A model generated the notes under the pieces. It ran no database searches and was not told the origin of the DNA. It saw nothing but the letters and a program-made list of their open reading frames with translations. This document shows positions 42,463 to 49,755 of a stretch of 64,000 nucleotides of DNA, one piece after another (the stretch's first letter is position 1; the number at the start of each line of letters is the position of its first letter). Source of the DNA: Puia dinghuensis (GTDB lineage: Bacteria > Bacteroidota > Bacteroidia > Chitinophagales > Chitinophagaceae); contig NZ_BMJC01000002.1 of assembly GCF_014642875.1 (NCBI RefSeq), positions 124,001 through 188,000 on the forward strand, given 5' to 3'. The position numbers and the translations under genes are program-made.

Positions 42463-43236
42463 ATGCTGAAACATACCGGAGTTCGGCGTACCCACATTCA
42501 TAATGTCCGGTTAGCCACTTTATTAAGCCTGACTGCGGGATTGGTCAATGCAGCGGGGTTTCTTGGGTTTTCGATCCTGACGACCAATGTCACCGGGCAC
42601 GCCGCCTTATTTGCGGAAAGCGTCTCCCTGAAGGATTGGCGAACCTCGGGAGTAATAGCATTGTGGATGTCGATGTTCCTGGCGGGGGCATTCCTCTCCG
42701 GCTTCATCATCGATAAGATCGGGAGGGACCAGCGTTACTCTTATTCGATCCCCCTTTTGCTCGAGCTTGGGATCCTTGTCACCATCGCGATCATCGGCAA
42801 TTATTACAAAAGCAGGCTGCATTACAGGCAGGCGTTTGCCGGAACCCTGCTGCTGGCCATGGGAATGCAAAATGCCCTGGTCTCCGTCATTTCCCGGTCT
42901 GTTGTGCGAACGACCCACTTAACCGGAACCTTCACCGATCTGGGGATCGAACTGGCAAGGCTGGCGACCGGCCGTGGCAAAGATAATACCGAGCTGAGGC
43001 CCCAAATCACGCTAAAGGTTATCATCATCCTTTCATTCATTACAGGCGCGGTGGCTGGGGCTTATGCCTTTCGGGCCGTTCATTTTTATTCCTTTTACCT
43101 GCCGGCTTTCAGCCTGGTCTATGCCTTGCTGTATGACGTCTTCAGGGTGAATGTCAAATGGTATTACCGGAAGATCGGCAAATCGATAAAAAAAGTAACC
43201 CTGGCCAGCCATCATGAAGAATACAATAAAAGATAA
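42463..43236 (+). CDS. YoaK-type DUF1275 membrane protein
   Basis: A 257-residue protein with about six spans. The family start is visible: LATLLSLTAGLVNAAGFLGF (residues ~17-36) and TTNVTGHAALFAES. LLAMGMQNALVSVISRSVVR followed by TTHLTGTFTDLGIEL is the other DUF1275 hallmark. The function of the family is not known. It ends the GcvH-like/methyltransferase unit; the next gene converges on it. Confidence 0.87.
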   Translation: MLKHTGVRRTHIHNVRLATLLSLTAGLVNAAGFLGFSILTTNVTGHAALFAESVSLKDWRTSGVIALWMSMFLAGAFLSGFIIDKIGRDQRYSYSIPLLLELGILVTIAIIGNYYKSRLHYRQAFAGTLLLAMGMQNALVSVISRSVVRTTHLTGTFTDLGIELARLATGRGKDNTELRPQITLKVIIILSFITGAVAGAYAFRAVHFYSFYLPAFSLVYALLYDVFRVNVKWYYRKIGKSIKKVTLASHHEEYNKR

Positions 43237-43251
43237 CCTGCAAGGGGCGGT

Positions 43252-43839
43252 TTAGTTTTGATTTTGCTTCCTCACATACTTTGTCAGAATAACGATTATT
43301 TGACCCTCGATCCTCCCCTCGATTTGCTCCGTATTATTTTCTACCAGGCGAATATTCTTTACAACGGTACCCATTTTCGCATTGATCGTCGAGCCTTTCA
43401 CGTCCAGGGATTTTGTCAGTACTACCGAATCGCCGGTCTGCAGTAAATTGCCATTACAGTCTTTGTGAAGGTCAACCGTTCCGTCACTCTCATGCTCCCC
43501 GGTAGCTTTTGCCCATGCCAATGTTTCATCCGGGAGGTATAATATATCAAGGTTATCAGCCGCCCAGCTTTCATTTCTAAGCCGGTTTAGCATACGCCAG
43601 GAAACAACCTGTATGCCGGGAACCTCGCTCCACATGCTTTCCGTCAGGCATTTCCAGTGCTCACCGGATAATTCTGCTTTTTTTTCGATCTGTGACTTAC
43701 ACGGCTCGCATATCAGTATGGAGCTTTCCGGGATATTTCCGGTTCCTCCGGGTACTTCATAGGCGACCAAAGTGTCGGATGAACGGCATAGCTCGCAGGT
43801 GTTACCGCTTCGTTCGAGGAGCAACGTTTCTATATTCAT
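43252..43839 (-). CDS. PhnA-domain zinc-ribbon protein (YjdM-like)
   Basis: A 195-residue protein. The N-terminus holds a zinc ribbon with CELC and CEPC (residues ~14-17 and ~44-47). The C-terminal ~70 residues are the PhnA domain: HKDCNGNLLQTGDSVVLTKS, DVKGSTINAKMGTVVKNIRL (VKGSTINAKMGTVVKNI) and GQIIVILTKYVRK. Although named after phosphonate use, no such role has held up for the family. A -7 candidate TACTTTCG (minus, plus 43872-43879) is preceded by only a half box at 43903-43914, so membership in the regulon is uncertain. Confidence 0.87.
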   Translation of the reverse strand: MNIETLLLERSGNTCELCRSSDTLVAYEVPGGTGNIPESSILICEPCKSQIEKKAELSGEHWKCLTESMWSEVPGIQVVSWRMLNRLRNESWAADNLDILYLPDETLAWAKATGEHESDGTVDLHKDCNGNLLQTGDSVVLTKSLDVKGSTINAKMGTVVKNIRLVENNTEQIEGRIEGQIIVILTKYVRKQNQN

Positions 43840-43934
43840 GGTGTTAACTTATTAGCCAGGTAAAACTTGCGCGAAAGTAAACAAATTTGGCGTGCAAAAC
43901 TTTGATCTAGCCTCCATTGCCCTTTCATAAAGCA

Positions 43935-44639
43935 TCACTGGTCCGCTATCTTTAAAAGCTTGTGCACATCCTTAACAATAATTTTCCTGCCTCTCGTTTC
44001 AATAGACCCGTCTTCCTTGAACTCTTTTAATATTCGAACTACATTTTCCCTGGCTGTCCCCGCCATGCTGGCCAGATCGTCCCTCGACAAGTTAATTTCC
44101 ACATCCATTCCGGGTTCGTAATTTTCCTTGTACTTTTCCCTCATTACCACCAATTGGGTAGCCAGCCTCTCCCTGACGCTGCGCCGCGCGAAGAAGGTGA
44201 CGCTATTGGCCAACACGGTAAACTCATGGCTAAGAAGCTTCAGCAGCCGTTGCGATAGCACTTTTGAATTATTCAGCACCTGGAGGAAATCCTCTTTTGG
44301 CACAAAGGCGATTATACTGTCTTCCAACACGGAAGCAGAGTCCGGGTACCGTTCTTCCGATAACAAAGCATGATAACCTATCAATTCCCCGGTATTTGCT
44401 ATGTAAATGATCTGTTCACCTCCTTGGGTATCAATTTTGTATTTTTTTACTTTCCCCTTACGAATAAAAAAGATGCCGGAGGGAACCGCTCCCTCACGAA
44501 AGATGATCTCCCCCTTATGACAGGGCTGATCATGCATGTGCTCAGTGATTGGCTTCGCTTCATCTAAGGGGAGATCTTCGAGAATGGAATGACTCTTGAA
44601 GTTCCATTTGTCCATTGGGAAAAGCCCATTGATACTCAT
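43935..44639 (-). CDS. Crp/Fnr-family transcription regulator
   Basis: A 234-residue regulator. The cyclic-nucleotide-binding-like domain (residues ~15-130) has CHKGEIIFREGAVPSGIFFI and TGELIGYHALLSEERYPDSA. The HTH (~170-230) has VEINLSRDDLASMAGTARENVVRILKEF (LSRDDLASMAGTAREN), with R-E....R in the recognition helix, the Crp pattern that reads TGA half sites. Only one cysteine is present, so it has no Fnr-type 4Fe-4S cluster. It could sense heme, NO or a small ligand. It is one of two candidate activators for the TGA-N6-TCA boxes. It is divergent from the DUF983 gene. Confidence 0.9.
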   Translation of the reverse strand: MSINGLFPMDKWNFKSHSILEDLPLDEAKPITEHMHDQPCHKGEIIFREGAVPSGIFFIRKGKVKKYKIDTQGGEQIIYIANTGELIGYHALLSEERYPDSASVLEDSIIAFVPKEDFLQVLNNSKVLSQRLLKLLSHEFTVLANSVTFFARRSVRERLATQLVVMREKYKENYEPGMDVEINLSRDDLASMAGTARENVVRILKEFKEDGSIETRGRKIIVKDVHKLLKIADQ

Positions 44640-44667
44640 ATAGTTGCGAATTTAATGCATTAATAGT

Positions 44668-44737
44668 TGATAAAAGTTACATTTTTGAGTGATAAGATTC
44701 AACATTCGGAATCAACACTTTGGGTAATTTCACGCCA
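44668..44737 (+). promoter_or_regulatory. Tandem-box promoter of the DUF983 gene
   Basis: An imperfect TGATAAAAGTTA (44668-44679) and TGATAAGATTCA (44690-44701) are 22 bp apart. The -7 element TAATTTCA (44725-44732) gives a start at 44737 and an 8-base leader. The proximal box is centred 41.5 bp upstream of it. Confidence 0.73.
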
Positions 44738-44744
44738 TTATCGA

Positions 44745-45188
44745 ATGAAAAATGAACACGAAAAAATGGATACCCGGCCAAGCTACATTGTAAGCCTGTT
44801 CAAGCATAAATGTTCCAGGTGCAGAACCGGAGATATGTTTCAGACAAACAAGGTTTACCATTTGAAAGAATTCATGAAAATGAATGTCAGATGCCCGGCC
44901 TGCGGTCAACTCCTGGAAATAGAACCCGGTTTTTATTACGGTACAAGCTATGTGAGCTATGCACTGACCGTTGCGTTGTCCGTTGCAACACTTGTCGCCT
45001 GGTGGGTAACGATCGGACTTTCCACAACGGACAACCGATTTTTTTGGTGGCTCGGGATCAACGGGGTTGTGCTGCTTCTGTGTCAGCCTTATTTAATGCG
45101 ATTGTCCCGGAGTATTTGGCTATCCTTTTTTGTCAAGTATAACGCCAACTGGCTAACTGAAAAAGCAGAGGAGCCTGAGCGGATGTAA
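44745..45188 (+). CDS. DUF983 zinc-ribbon membrane protein
   Basis: A 147-residue protein, from the ATG at 44745 (MKNEHEKMDTRPSY), chosen since the start of transcription is predicted at 44737; the alternative ATG at 44766 also works. The N-terminal zinc ribbon has HKCSRCRTGDMF and NVRCPACGQLLEIEPGFYYG, the DUF983 signature. Two spans follow (ALTVALSVATLVAWWVTI and WLGINGVVLLLCQPYL). The family's role is unknown, though members often lie near oxidase genes. Confidence 0.85.
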   Translation: MKNEHEKMDTRPSYIVSLFKHKCSRCRTGDMFQTNKVYHLKEFMKMNVRCPACGQLLEIEPGFYYGTSYVSYALTVALSVATLVAWWVTIGLSTTDNRFFWWLGINGVVLLLCQPYLMRLSRSIWLSFFVKYNANWLTEKAEEPERM

Positions 45189-45222
45189 CCAGATAAGGTA
45201 TACCCTAAGCTACTTTTCTAAG

Positions 45223-45270
45223 TGATAAGATTCACTGCATATTGGTCCTATACAACCTAACTTTATGGTA
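45223..45270 (+). promoter_or_regulatory. Box promoter with leaderless start, second GcvH-like gene
   Basis: Box TGATAAGATTCA (45223-45234) is centred 41.5 bp before 45270, the A of the ATG; the -7 element TAACTTTA is at 45258-45265. The position for a second box (45201-45212) is degenerate. The spacing matches the first GcvH-like promoter base for base. Confidence 0.72.
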
Positions 45271-45653
45271 TGAACCCCGTCAATTTCTTAACGAAAGAGC
45301 AATTTTGCACCCGCAGTCACGAATGGATATCCTTTCATAATACCGAAGCATTCATCGGCATCACTCGTCATAGGGTAGCCGGCGCGAAGCAAGTTAAAAG
45401 ACTGGAATTTGTCAGAATCTTTGGATTTAAAAAAAGAGGTGAGGTTTTCGCCAACATTCAACTTAATACCCGCAGATTCGAAGTGCGGATGCCGGTAGAT
45501 GGCAGTATAATTTCCGTCAACAATACAAACTTACTGGTGCAGCAACAGGTTCTGTTGAACAAACCCGAAACAGAGGGATGGCTGGTAAAAATACTTGTCA
45601 GCCAACCTTGCGAAAGGAAGGGATTGATCCCGTTTGAGGAGTATAATAGTTAA
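45270..45653 (+). CDS. Second GcvH-like protein lacking the lipoyl lysine
   Basis: A 127-residue relative of the protein at 40799. FCTRSHEWISFHNTEAFIGI matches the YTHDHEW block, followed by KQVKRLEFVRIFGFKKRGEV. RMPVDGSIISVNN corresponds to the SPVSGEV turn. The stretch that should carry the lipoyl lysine is IQLNTRRFEVRMP; a Thr stands at the lysine position in my alignment. Like its relative it cannot be lipoylated there. It is a single gene with its own leaderless promoter. Confidence 0.72.
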   Translation: MNPVNFLTKEQFCTRSHEWISFHNTEAFIGITRHRVAGAKQVKRLEFVRIFGFKKRGEVFANIQLNTRRFEVRMPVDGSIISVNNTNLLVQQQVLLNKPETEGWLVKILVSQPCERKGLIPFEEYNS

Positions 45654-45672
45654 AGTGAAATAACAGTCTACT

Positions 45673-45888
45673 TCAGCAGCGACAAGCGCCCGACTGCACC
45701 GGCGGACACTTCACCGTGCCATAGCTACAATACACGCAACAATCTCCCGCCTTCGGCTTCAGCCGCTGGTGACAACTCTCACATTCATAAAAATACTGAC
45801 ACGCATCCGTCGGCATCGTTTCCTCCTTCTGATGCCCGCAGTTCGGACAAGTAATCACAGACGTCAAAATTATCATTTCATTTGGCAT
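45673..45888 (-). CDS. GDCCVxC-domain small cysteine-rich protein
   Basis: A 71-residue protein. [20 protein letters not shown] (a zinc-ribbon half) comes first, then [22 protein letters not shown] with the family motif GDCCVYC, and the tail [11 protein letters not shown]. Proteins with this motif are seen next to heavy-metal (mercury, copper) genes, some as selenoproteins; function is not established. A minus -7 element TAACTTTG (plus 45910-45917) gives a 17-base leader. No TGA-N6-TCA box stands in register. Confidence 0.85.
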   Translation of the reverse strand: MPNEMIILTSVITCPNCGHQKEETMPTDACQYFYECESCHQRLKPKAGDCCVYCSYGTVKCPPVQSGACRC

Positions 45889-45916
45889 ACCTATTTACTT
45901 ATATCCAGGCAAAGTT

Positions 45917-46390
45917 ATGCGTTTTACAGATTACAATATCCCCAGTTTCACTGCCAGGTTGACCATAAATCCCTCCAGCGGTAAGAAAAGGGCCCCGGCC
46001 AGATTTCAGGTGTTGCATGATATCTCCCTGGCGGTGGAGCAGGGGCAGTTCGTCACCATTATGGGGACGAAAGTCACCGGCCTCGAAGAGAACCGGCTGG
46101 CGAAATTTCGCAACGAGCATATCGGGTTTGTATTCCAGTTCCACTACCTGCTGCCGGAGTTCACGGATTTGGAGAATGTGATGCTGCCGGCTTTGAAACT
46201 GGGCAGATGGGATCCGCGGACCACCGAAGAAAAAGCCATGGCGCTATTGCGGCAGATGGAAATGGAGCAGTATGCTTTCAAGCGCCTTGCACAACAGGGC
46301 AATACGATCATTGTTGTCACGCACGACCGGGATCTGGCCGGCAAGTCCGATCGCGTCATTCAACTGGCGGATGGGCGCGTCGTAGGGTGA
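45917..46390 (+). pseudogene. Decayed LolD/MacB-type ABC ATPase with two in-frame internal deletions
   Basis: The frame is open for 157 codons and begins like a LolD-type ATPase ([19 protein letters not shown]). The Walker A loop that should follow at once (GxxGxGKST) is missing, and the text jumps to [20 protein letters not shown]. The Q loop is kept ([22 protein letters not shown]). After [13 protein letters not shown] the ABC signature (LSGGQ) and Walker B are gone, and the H loop [19 protein letters not shown] follows. Such a protein could not bind or hydrolyse ATP. No permease adjoins it, and the 5' end overlaps the promoter zone of the GDCCVxC gene. Confidence 0.82.
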
Positions 46391-46397
46391 GCCGGCC

Positions 46398-47219
46398 TCA
46401 GGGATGCGCCAGGAAGAGGGGCACATTGTGTTCATTGAGCATCCGGTTGATAAAGCTATGAGAAAAGAGCCGGGACCAGTCGGAGCGGCCGTAGGCGCCG
46501 GCGACGAGCCAGGGATCTTTCATCATCCCTATCCAGGTGTCATAGAACGTGTCGGTATGCATGCTCAGCCGGAGCAAGCGGAAGTTGCGGAAGTGAAGGG
46601 CGCCCAATTCCCTGACCAGACCTTGTTCAGGGATCTCGCCTTTCCCTTTTGCGTCCACGTATATAAGGGTTGTCTGGACGCGGGAAAATTCGGGGAAGAG
46701 ATAGGCGAATTGCCGGATGGCATACACAGAGGCGCGGGAGCCATCATACGCGAGGACGATCTCGCCGGGCATGCGGGGTTCATCTGGCTGGAGCAGAATG
46801 GGGCATTCCGTGTCGTGGAGCATTTCCGTCATATACGCATTGGGCTGGGAAGGACTGATGATCTCGAAGAAGTGTTTGTTGCTGAGCAAAAGGAGATCGG
46901 CAAAGCGGGTCTCCTTGCGGATGGCGGCAAGGGCGAAGTCGAAACGGTCTTCATGGATGCGGAGGCCGACGCCATGGTCATCGCAGAAGCGCCGTACTCT
47001 GGCGCTATTGCGGGCAACGATCTTGTCCTCATCCTCAGCCGGCTGGATATAGACGTTTCCTTCCATGAGGGAGCCCGGAACCCACAGTTGGGCGTAATCG
47101 ACTTCGGGAACAAAGGCGGCCGTAAGGAAAACCTTTGATTTATCGTTGAGGGCCTTGACGAACTCCAGCAATTCCGGACGATAGGAGGGGCCTTCGAAAG
47201 GGATGATGATCTTTTTCAT
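46398..47219 (-). CDS. Tandem universal stress protein
   Basis: A 273-residue Usp-type protein, starting KKIIIPFEGPSYRPELLEFV. The first half has ETRFADLLLLSNKHFFEI and TECPILLQPDEP; the second begins GEIVLAYDGSRASVYAIRQF and holds GAYGRSDWSRLFSHSFI near the ATP-loop position, ending NVPLFLAHP. It resembles the copies at 35809 and 47667 more than the pair at 22520/25819. It is the last gene of a minus-strand unit that begins at 48518, with two small reading frames between. Confidence 0.86.
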   Translation of the reverse strand: MKKIIIPFEGPSYRPELLEFVKALNDKSKVFLTAAFVPEVDYAQLWVPGSLMEGNVYIQPAEDEDKIVARNSARVRRFCDDHGVGLRIHEDRFDFALAAIRKETRFADLLLLSNKHFFEIISPSQPNAYMTEMLHDTECPILLQPDEPRMPGEIVLAYDGSRASVYAIRQFAYLFPEFSRVQTTLIYVDAKGKGEIPEQGLVRELGALHFRNFRLLRLSMHTDTFYDTWIGMMKDPWLVAGAYGRSDWSRLFSHSFINRMLNEHNVPLFLAHP

Positions 47220-47246
47220 TGTTGAGGTTTACGAAGATGTTGAGGC

Positions 47247-47480
47247 TTATAAAGAATGTGTTCTTGACCGGTTGCGCCCGAAACGGCCAACGACAGGAAA
47301 GAGTTTTTGACCGAGCCAGTTGAGGCCAGAGAAGAAGGCATCCTTTGCGTAGGCGGCGGGTTCGAAATCGCGGCGAAGATCGTCCCAATCCCTACGGATG
47401 GTTTTTTCCAGGCCGGTCTTACGCCGCTGCAGCTGTTTCTTTTCATATCGCAACTGTACGATGCGTTTAATTTTCTTCAT
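47247..47480 (-). CDS. Small basic helical protein in the usp unit
   Basis: A 77-residue protein starting MKKIKRIVQLRYEKKQLQRR, with a strongly basic first third, then an acidic KTIRRDWDDLRRDFEP and a C-terminal FSGLNWLGQKLFPVVGRFG. It probably forms a coiled coil. Its ATG overlaps the stop of the gene before it (ATGA). No family can be named with confidence; small proteins like this accompany phage-holin-like stress genes in Bacteroidota (inference). Confidence 0.6.
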   Translation of the reverse strand: MKKIKRIVQLRYEKKQLQRRKTGLEKTIRRDWDDLRRDFEPAAYAKDAFFSGLNWLGQKLFPVVGRFGRNRSRTHSL

Positions 47481-47647
47481 TGTCTGGTTCGTTTATAAAA
47501 AGTTGGTGAAGGATGGCATTCATGACAGGAAGGCGGATGAGCCTTTGCCTCGCGTTCGGCCAGGCCCAGCCGGGCTTCATCGACGCGGACGTGCATGTAT
47601 TCCTTTACATGATCGACGAGATTTTCCACTTTTTTAAAGTCTTCCAT
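47477..47647 (-). CDS. Truncated holin-like (DUF1469-type) helical protein
   Basis: A 56-residue frame: MEDFKKVENLVDHVKEYMHV then RVDEARLGLAEREAKAH and a tail with CHECH. The first ~35 residues look like the N-terminal amphipathic helix of the phage-holin-family (DUF1469/holin III) stress proteins, but the two membrane spans that should follow are absent. It may be a remnant or a shortened functional form. The CHECH tail would be a chance product. It lies between two Usp genes and is coupled by ATGA to the next frame. Confidence 0.5.
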   Translation of the reverse strand: MEDFKKVENLVDHVKEYMHVRVDEARLGLAEREAKAHPPSCHECHPSPTFYKRTRQ

Positions 47648-47666
47648 ATTGTTGTTGTTTTACTAT

Positions 47667-48518
47667 TTACTGGTGTGTGATGAAGATGGGCAGGTTGATG
47701 GTTTTGAGGATGAGGCGGGCCTGGCTGGGCTTGAAGAAGCGGGAGAGCATGCTGCGGCCATAGGCGCCCATGACGACGACGGCTTTCTTTCTTTCGATGA
47801 GATAGCCGAACAACTGATCGGCAGGCTCTCCCTTGAGGATGACGAATTCGGGGTTATCGTAATGCGCTTTGAGCCATTCTTTCATTTTGAACTGATCTTC
47901 GATGGAATACTTTTCATCCTGTCTGACGTTGACTACGATGACCTTTTTGTCGTGAAACTGGGGAAAGAGGGAGGTGAACTGTTTTATCGCATAGACGGAA
48001 GAAGCAGTACCGTTGTAGGTGAAGACGATCTCATCGATGGCATCGAAGCTATAGGGCGCGATGAGGACGGGGCATTCGGCTGCATCCAGGACGTCCTTTA
48101 CGAAACGGCCGGGGATCTGGCGATCGCTCCTGGAAAAAGAAGTTTCGCCGTCGACGATGAGCAGATCGGCGAAGCGGGTCTCGCTGAGTATCTCGGATAG
48201 CGGAATGCCGCGGTCGCGATGTATCAGCGAAAGGGTCTCGCGGCAAACGCAGGCATCCCGGAAGCGGCGGATATTGGCTTCGGTGACGCTGCTTTCGACG
48301 GTGGTCCTGATGACATCAGGGTTATCCGCATCCGAGTCCCAGGCGCCGCTTCCGCCGCCGAAGGGATCATTACCGGCGCTCGAGACAGTTTGGCCGACGA
48401 GACCTTCCAGGAACACACCGGTGAGCCGCGACCTTGTTAGCCGGGCGATATAGCAAGCAAAATCGATAGTCTTCATGTTGAGTTTGGCAGCATCCATGGC
48501 CAGCAGAATCTTTTCCAT
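47667..48518 (-). CDS. Tandem universal stress protein
   Basis: A 283-residue Usp-type protein. EKILLAMDAAKLNMKTIDFA opens the first half, with ETRFADLLIVDGETSFSRSD and ECPVLIAPYS. The second half begins IDEIVFTYNGTASSVYAIKQ, and VVMGAYGRSMLSRFFKPSQ gives the ATP-loop-like sequence; it ends NLPIFITHQ. Between residues ~40 and 75 there is a Gly/Ser/Asp-rich insert (GNDPFGGGSGAWDSDADNP) not seen in the other copies. It heads the minus-strand unit 48518..46398 from the tandem-box promoter at 48528..48597. Confidence 0.86.
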   Translation of the reverse strand: MEKILLAMDAAKLNMKTIDFACYIARLTRSRLTGVFLEGLVGQTVSSAGNDPFGGGSGAWDSDADNPDVIRTTVESSVTEANIRRFRDACVCRETLSLIHRDRGIPLSEILSETRFADLLIVDGETSFSRSDRQIPGRFVKDVLDAAECPVLIAPYSFDAIDEIVFTYNGTASSVYAIKQFTSLFPQFHDKKVIVVNVRQDEKYSIEDQFKMKEWLKAHYDNPEFVILKGEPADQLFGYLIERKKAVVVMGAYGRSMLSRFFKPSQARLILKTINLPIFITHQ

Positions 48519-48527
48519 AACACTATT

Positions 48528-48597
48528 TTTTATAAATATCGGGAGATGGAAGGCGGAATGCGATGAGGGGGGTCAGGCAGGTGGGTGATTATTGTCA
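48528..48597 (-). promoter_or_regulatory. Tandem-box promoter of the minus-strand usp unit
   Basis: Boxes TGAGGGGGGTCA (48564-48575) and TGATTATTGTCA (48586-48597) are 22 bp apart. The -7 position (48533-48540) reads GATATTTA on the minus strand, a weak match. The start would be 48528 and the leader 9 bases. The spacing supports it more than the -7 element does. Confidence 0.62.
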
Positions 48598-48604
48598 AGG
48601 ATGT

Positions 48605-49294
48605 TCAGTGGCAGGATACGGCCTTTCCGGGTGCAGTAGCGAGAAGCGGGCTGAGGAAGGGAATGCCGAGGTTGAGGCCGCGAAGGATGAGCAGGAGGGC
48701 CATGAGGATGGTGACAAGAGGTAACATGCGGCGGAGGCGTAGGCGGAAGGAGGCCGTGGCGATGCGGCCGAGACGCTGAGTAGCCAGCAACAGGGGGAGG
48801 GTGCCCGCACCAAACAGCGCCATGAAGCCGGTTGCTCCGGCGACGGTGTTGCGGGTGAGGGCGCCGGCGAGGGCAAGGTAGACCATGCCGCAGGGCAGCA
48901 GGCCATTGGCCATGCCCAGCATGAAGAAGGTGGCTGTCGAGGGTGATCGCCAGAGACGCCCGATCAACCGACGGAGGGGTTCGGAGAACCGGGTCACCGG
49001 ATTAATAGCAAAGCGCCCCGCGAAGTATAGTACGAGGATCATCACGCCAAGGACGATCGAGAAGCCTTGCTGCCAGCCGGCCAGATAAATCCGGCGACCA
49101 AGAAGGCCAAAAAGCAGACCACCAAGAGAATAGGTGAGGATGCGGCCGGCGTGATAAAGCAAAGGGGTGAGGGTGCGGGCGGCGGGATTCAGCCGCTGGA
49201 CAGGCAGCGCGAGCAGCAGGGGGCCGCACATCCCCACGCAGTGCAGGCTGCTCAGCAGACCAAGTAAAAAGGCGGATAATGCCATCTGTAACAT
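48605..49294 (-). CDS. SafE/CcoH2-type membrane protein (sulfite exporter TauE/SafE family)
   Basis: A 229-residue protein with six to seven spans. The N-terminus ALSAFLLGLLSSLHCVGMCG (Cys-rich HCVGMCGP motif) and MANGLLPCGMVYLALAGAL (NGLLPCGMVY) are hallmarks of the short DsbD-like/SafE proteins encoded at the ends of cco clusters, where they are thought to help copper delivery to the cbb3 oxidase. It lies 6 bases after fixH and is the last gene of the unit that starts at ccoS. Confidence 0.84.
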   Translation of the reverse strand: MLQMALSAFLLGLLSSLHCVGMCGPLLLALPVQRLNPAARTLTPLLYHAGRILTYSLGGLLFGLLGRRIYLAGWQQGFSIVLGVMILVLYFAGRFAINPVTRFSEPLRRLIGRLWRSPSTATFFMLGMANGLLPCGMVYLALAGALTRNTVAGATGFMALFGAGTLPLLLATQRLGRIATASFRLRLRRMLPLVTILMALLLILRGLNLGIPFLSPLLATAPGKAVSCH

Positions 49295-49300
49295 GACCGA

Positions 49301-49738
49301 TCAATGAATGACGAATGGTTGTTGCGAATAATAGTCCACTCCACCCGATTGCCAACTGACACTGACGGTATATTGGCCTGGGCCAACCGCTTTCCTCCCA
49401 ATATCCTGTACCCCCTCCGCATCCGGCTCAAGAGCAATCTCCCGATCTCTCGCCGCATCCGCAGCGCAATAAAACCTGACGGTACCCGTGATGGTCCTAT
49501 ATCGCATCTCCCTGGGCAGCGCCAGCCGGACGCCCACAGCCGTAGTCTCCAGCTTGACACTCCCTGAAAGATCATTGGCGCGCTGCGTACCGTCGATGAC
49601 GCGCTGATAGGCCAGCTCGTCCCGGTAATAGTCCTTCGACACGAGATCGACAGGGGTCTGCATACAGCGGTAGACCATATACGAGATGCCCCCGCCAAAG
49701 ACGACAAAGACCAGCAAAAGTTTGTTTCCCCAATTCAT
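49301..49738 (-). CDS. fixH: FixH-family cbb3 oxidase assembly protein
   Basis: A 145-residue protein with one N-terminal span (LLLVFVVFGGGISYMVYRCM, residues ~6-25), then DLVSKDYYRDELAYQRVIDG, the FixH signature of a periplasmic Ig-like domain, and a hydrophobic core up to PFVIH. FixH (CcoH) is tied to assembly or stability of the cbb3 oxidase. It is encoded 17 bases behind ccoG. Confidence 0.85.
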   Translation of the reverse strand: MNWGNKLLLVFVVFGGGISYMVYRCMQTPVDLVSKDYYRDELAYQRVIDGTQRANDLSGSVKLETTAVGVRLALPREMRYRTITGTVRFYCAADAARDREIALEPDAEGVQDIGRKAVGPGQYTVSVSWQSGGVDYYSQQPFVIH

Positions 49739-49755
49739 AGTTTAACGTATTTAAA

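Noticed and set aside
43903-43914. Box before the PhnA-domain gene
   Set aside because: Only one half site is kept at the expected place, so membership in the regulon is not claimed.
45201-45212. Distal box for the second GcvH-like promoter
   Set aside because: TACCCTAAGCTA does not keep the TGA/TCA halves; only the proximal box is counted.
47477-47647. Prophage remnant because of the holin-like frame
   Set aside because: No other phage gene is near, and holin-like proteins of this type are ordinary stress proteins in Bacteroidota.
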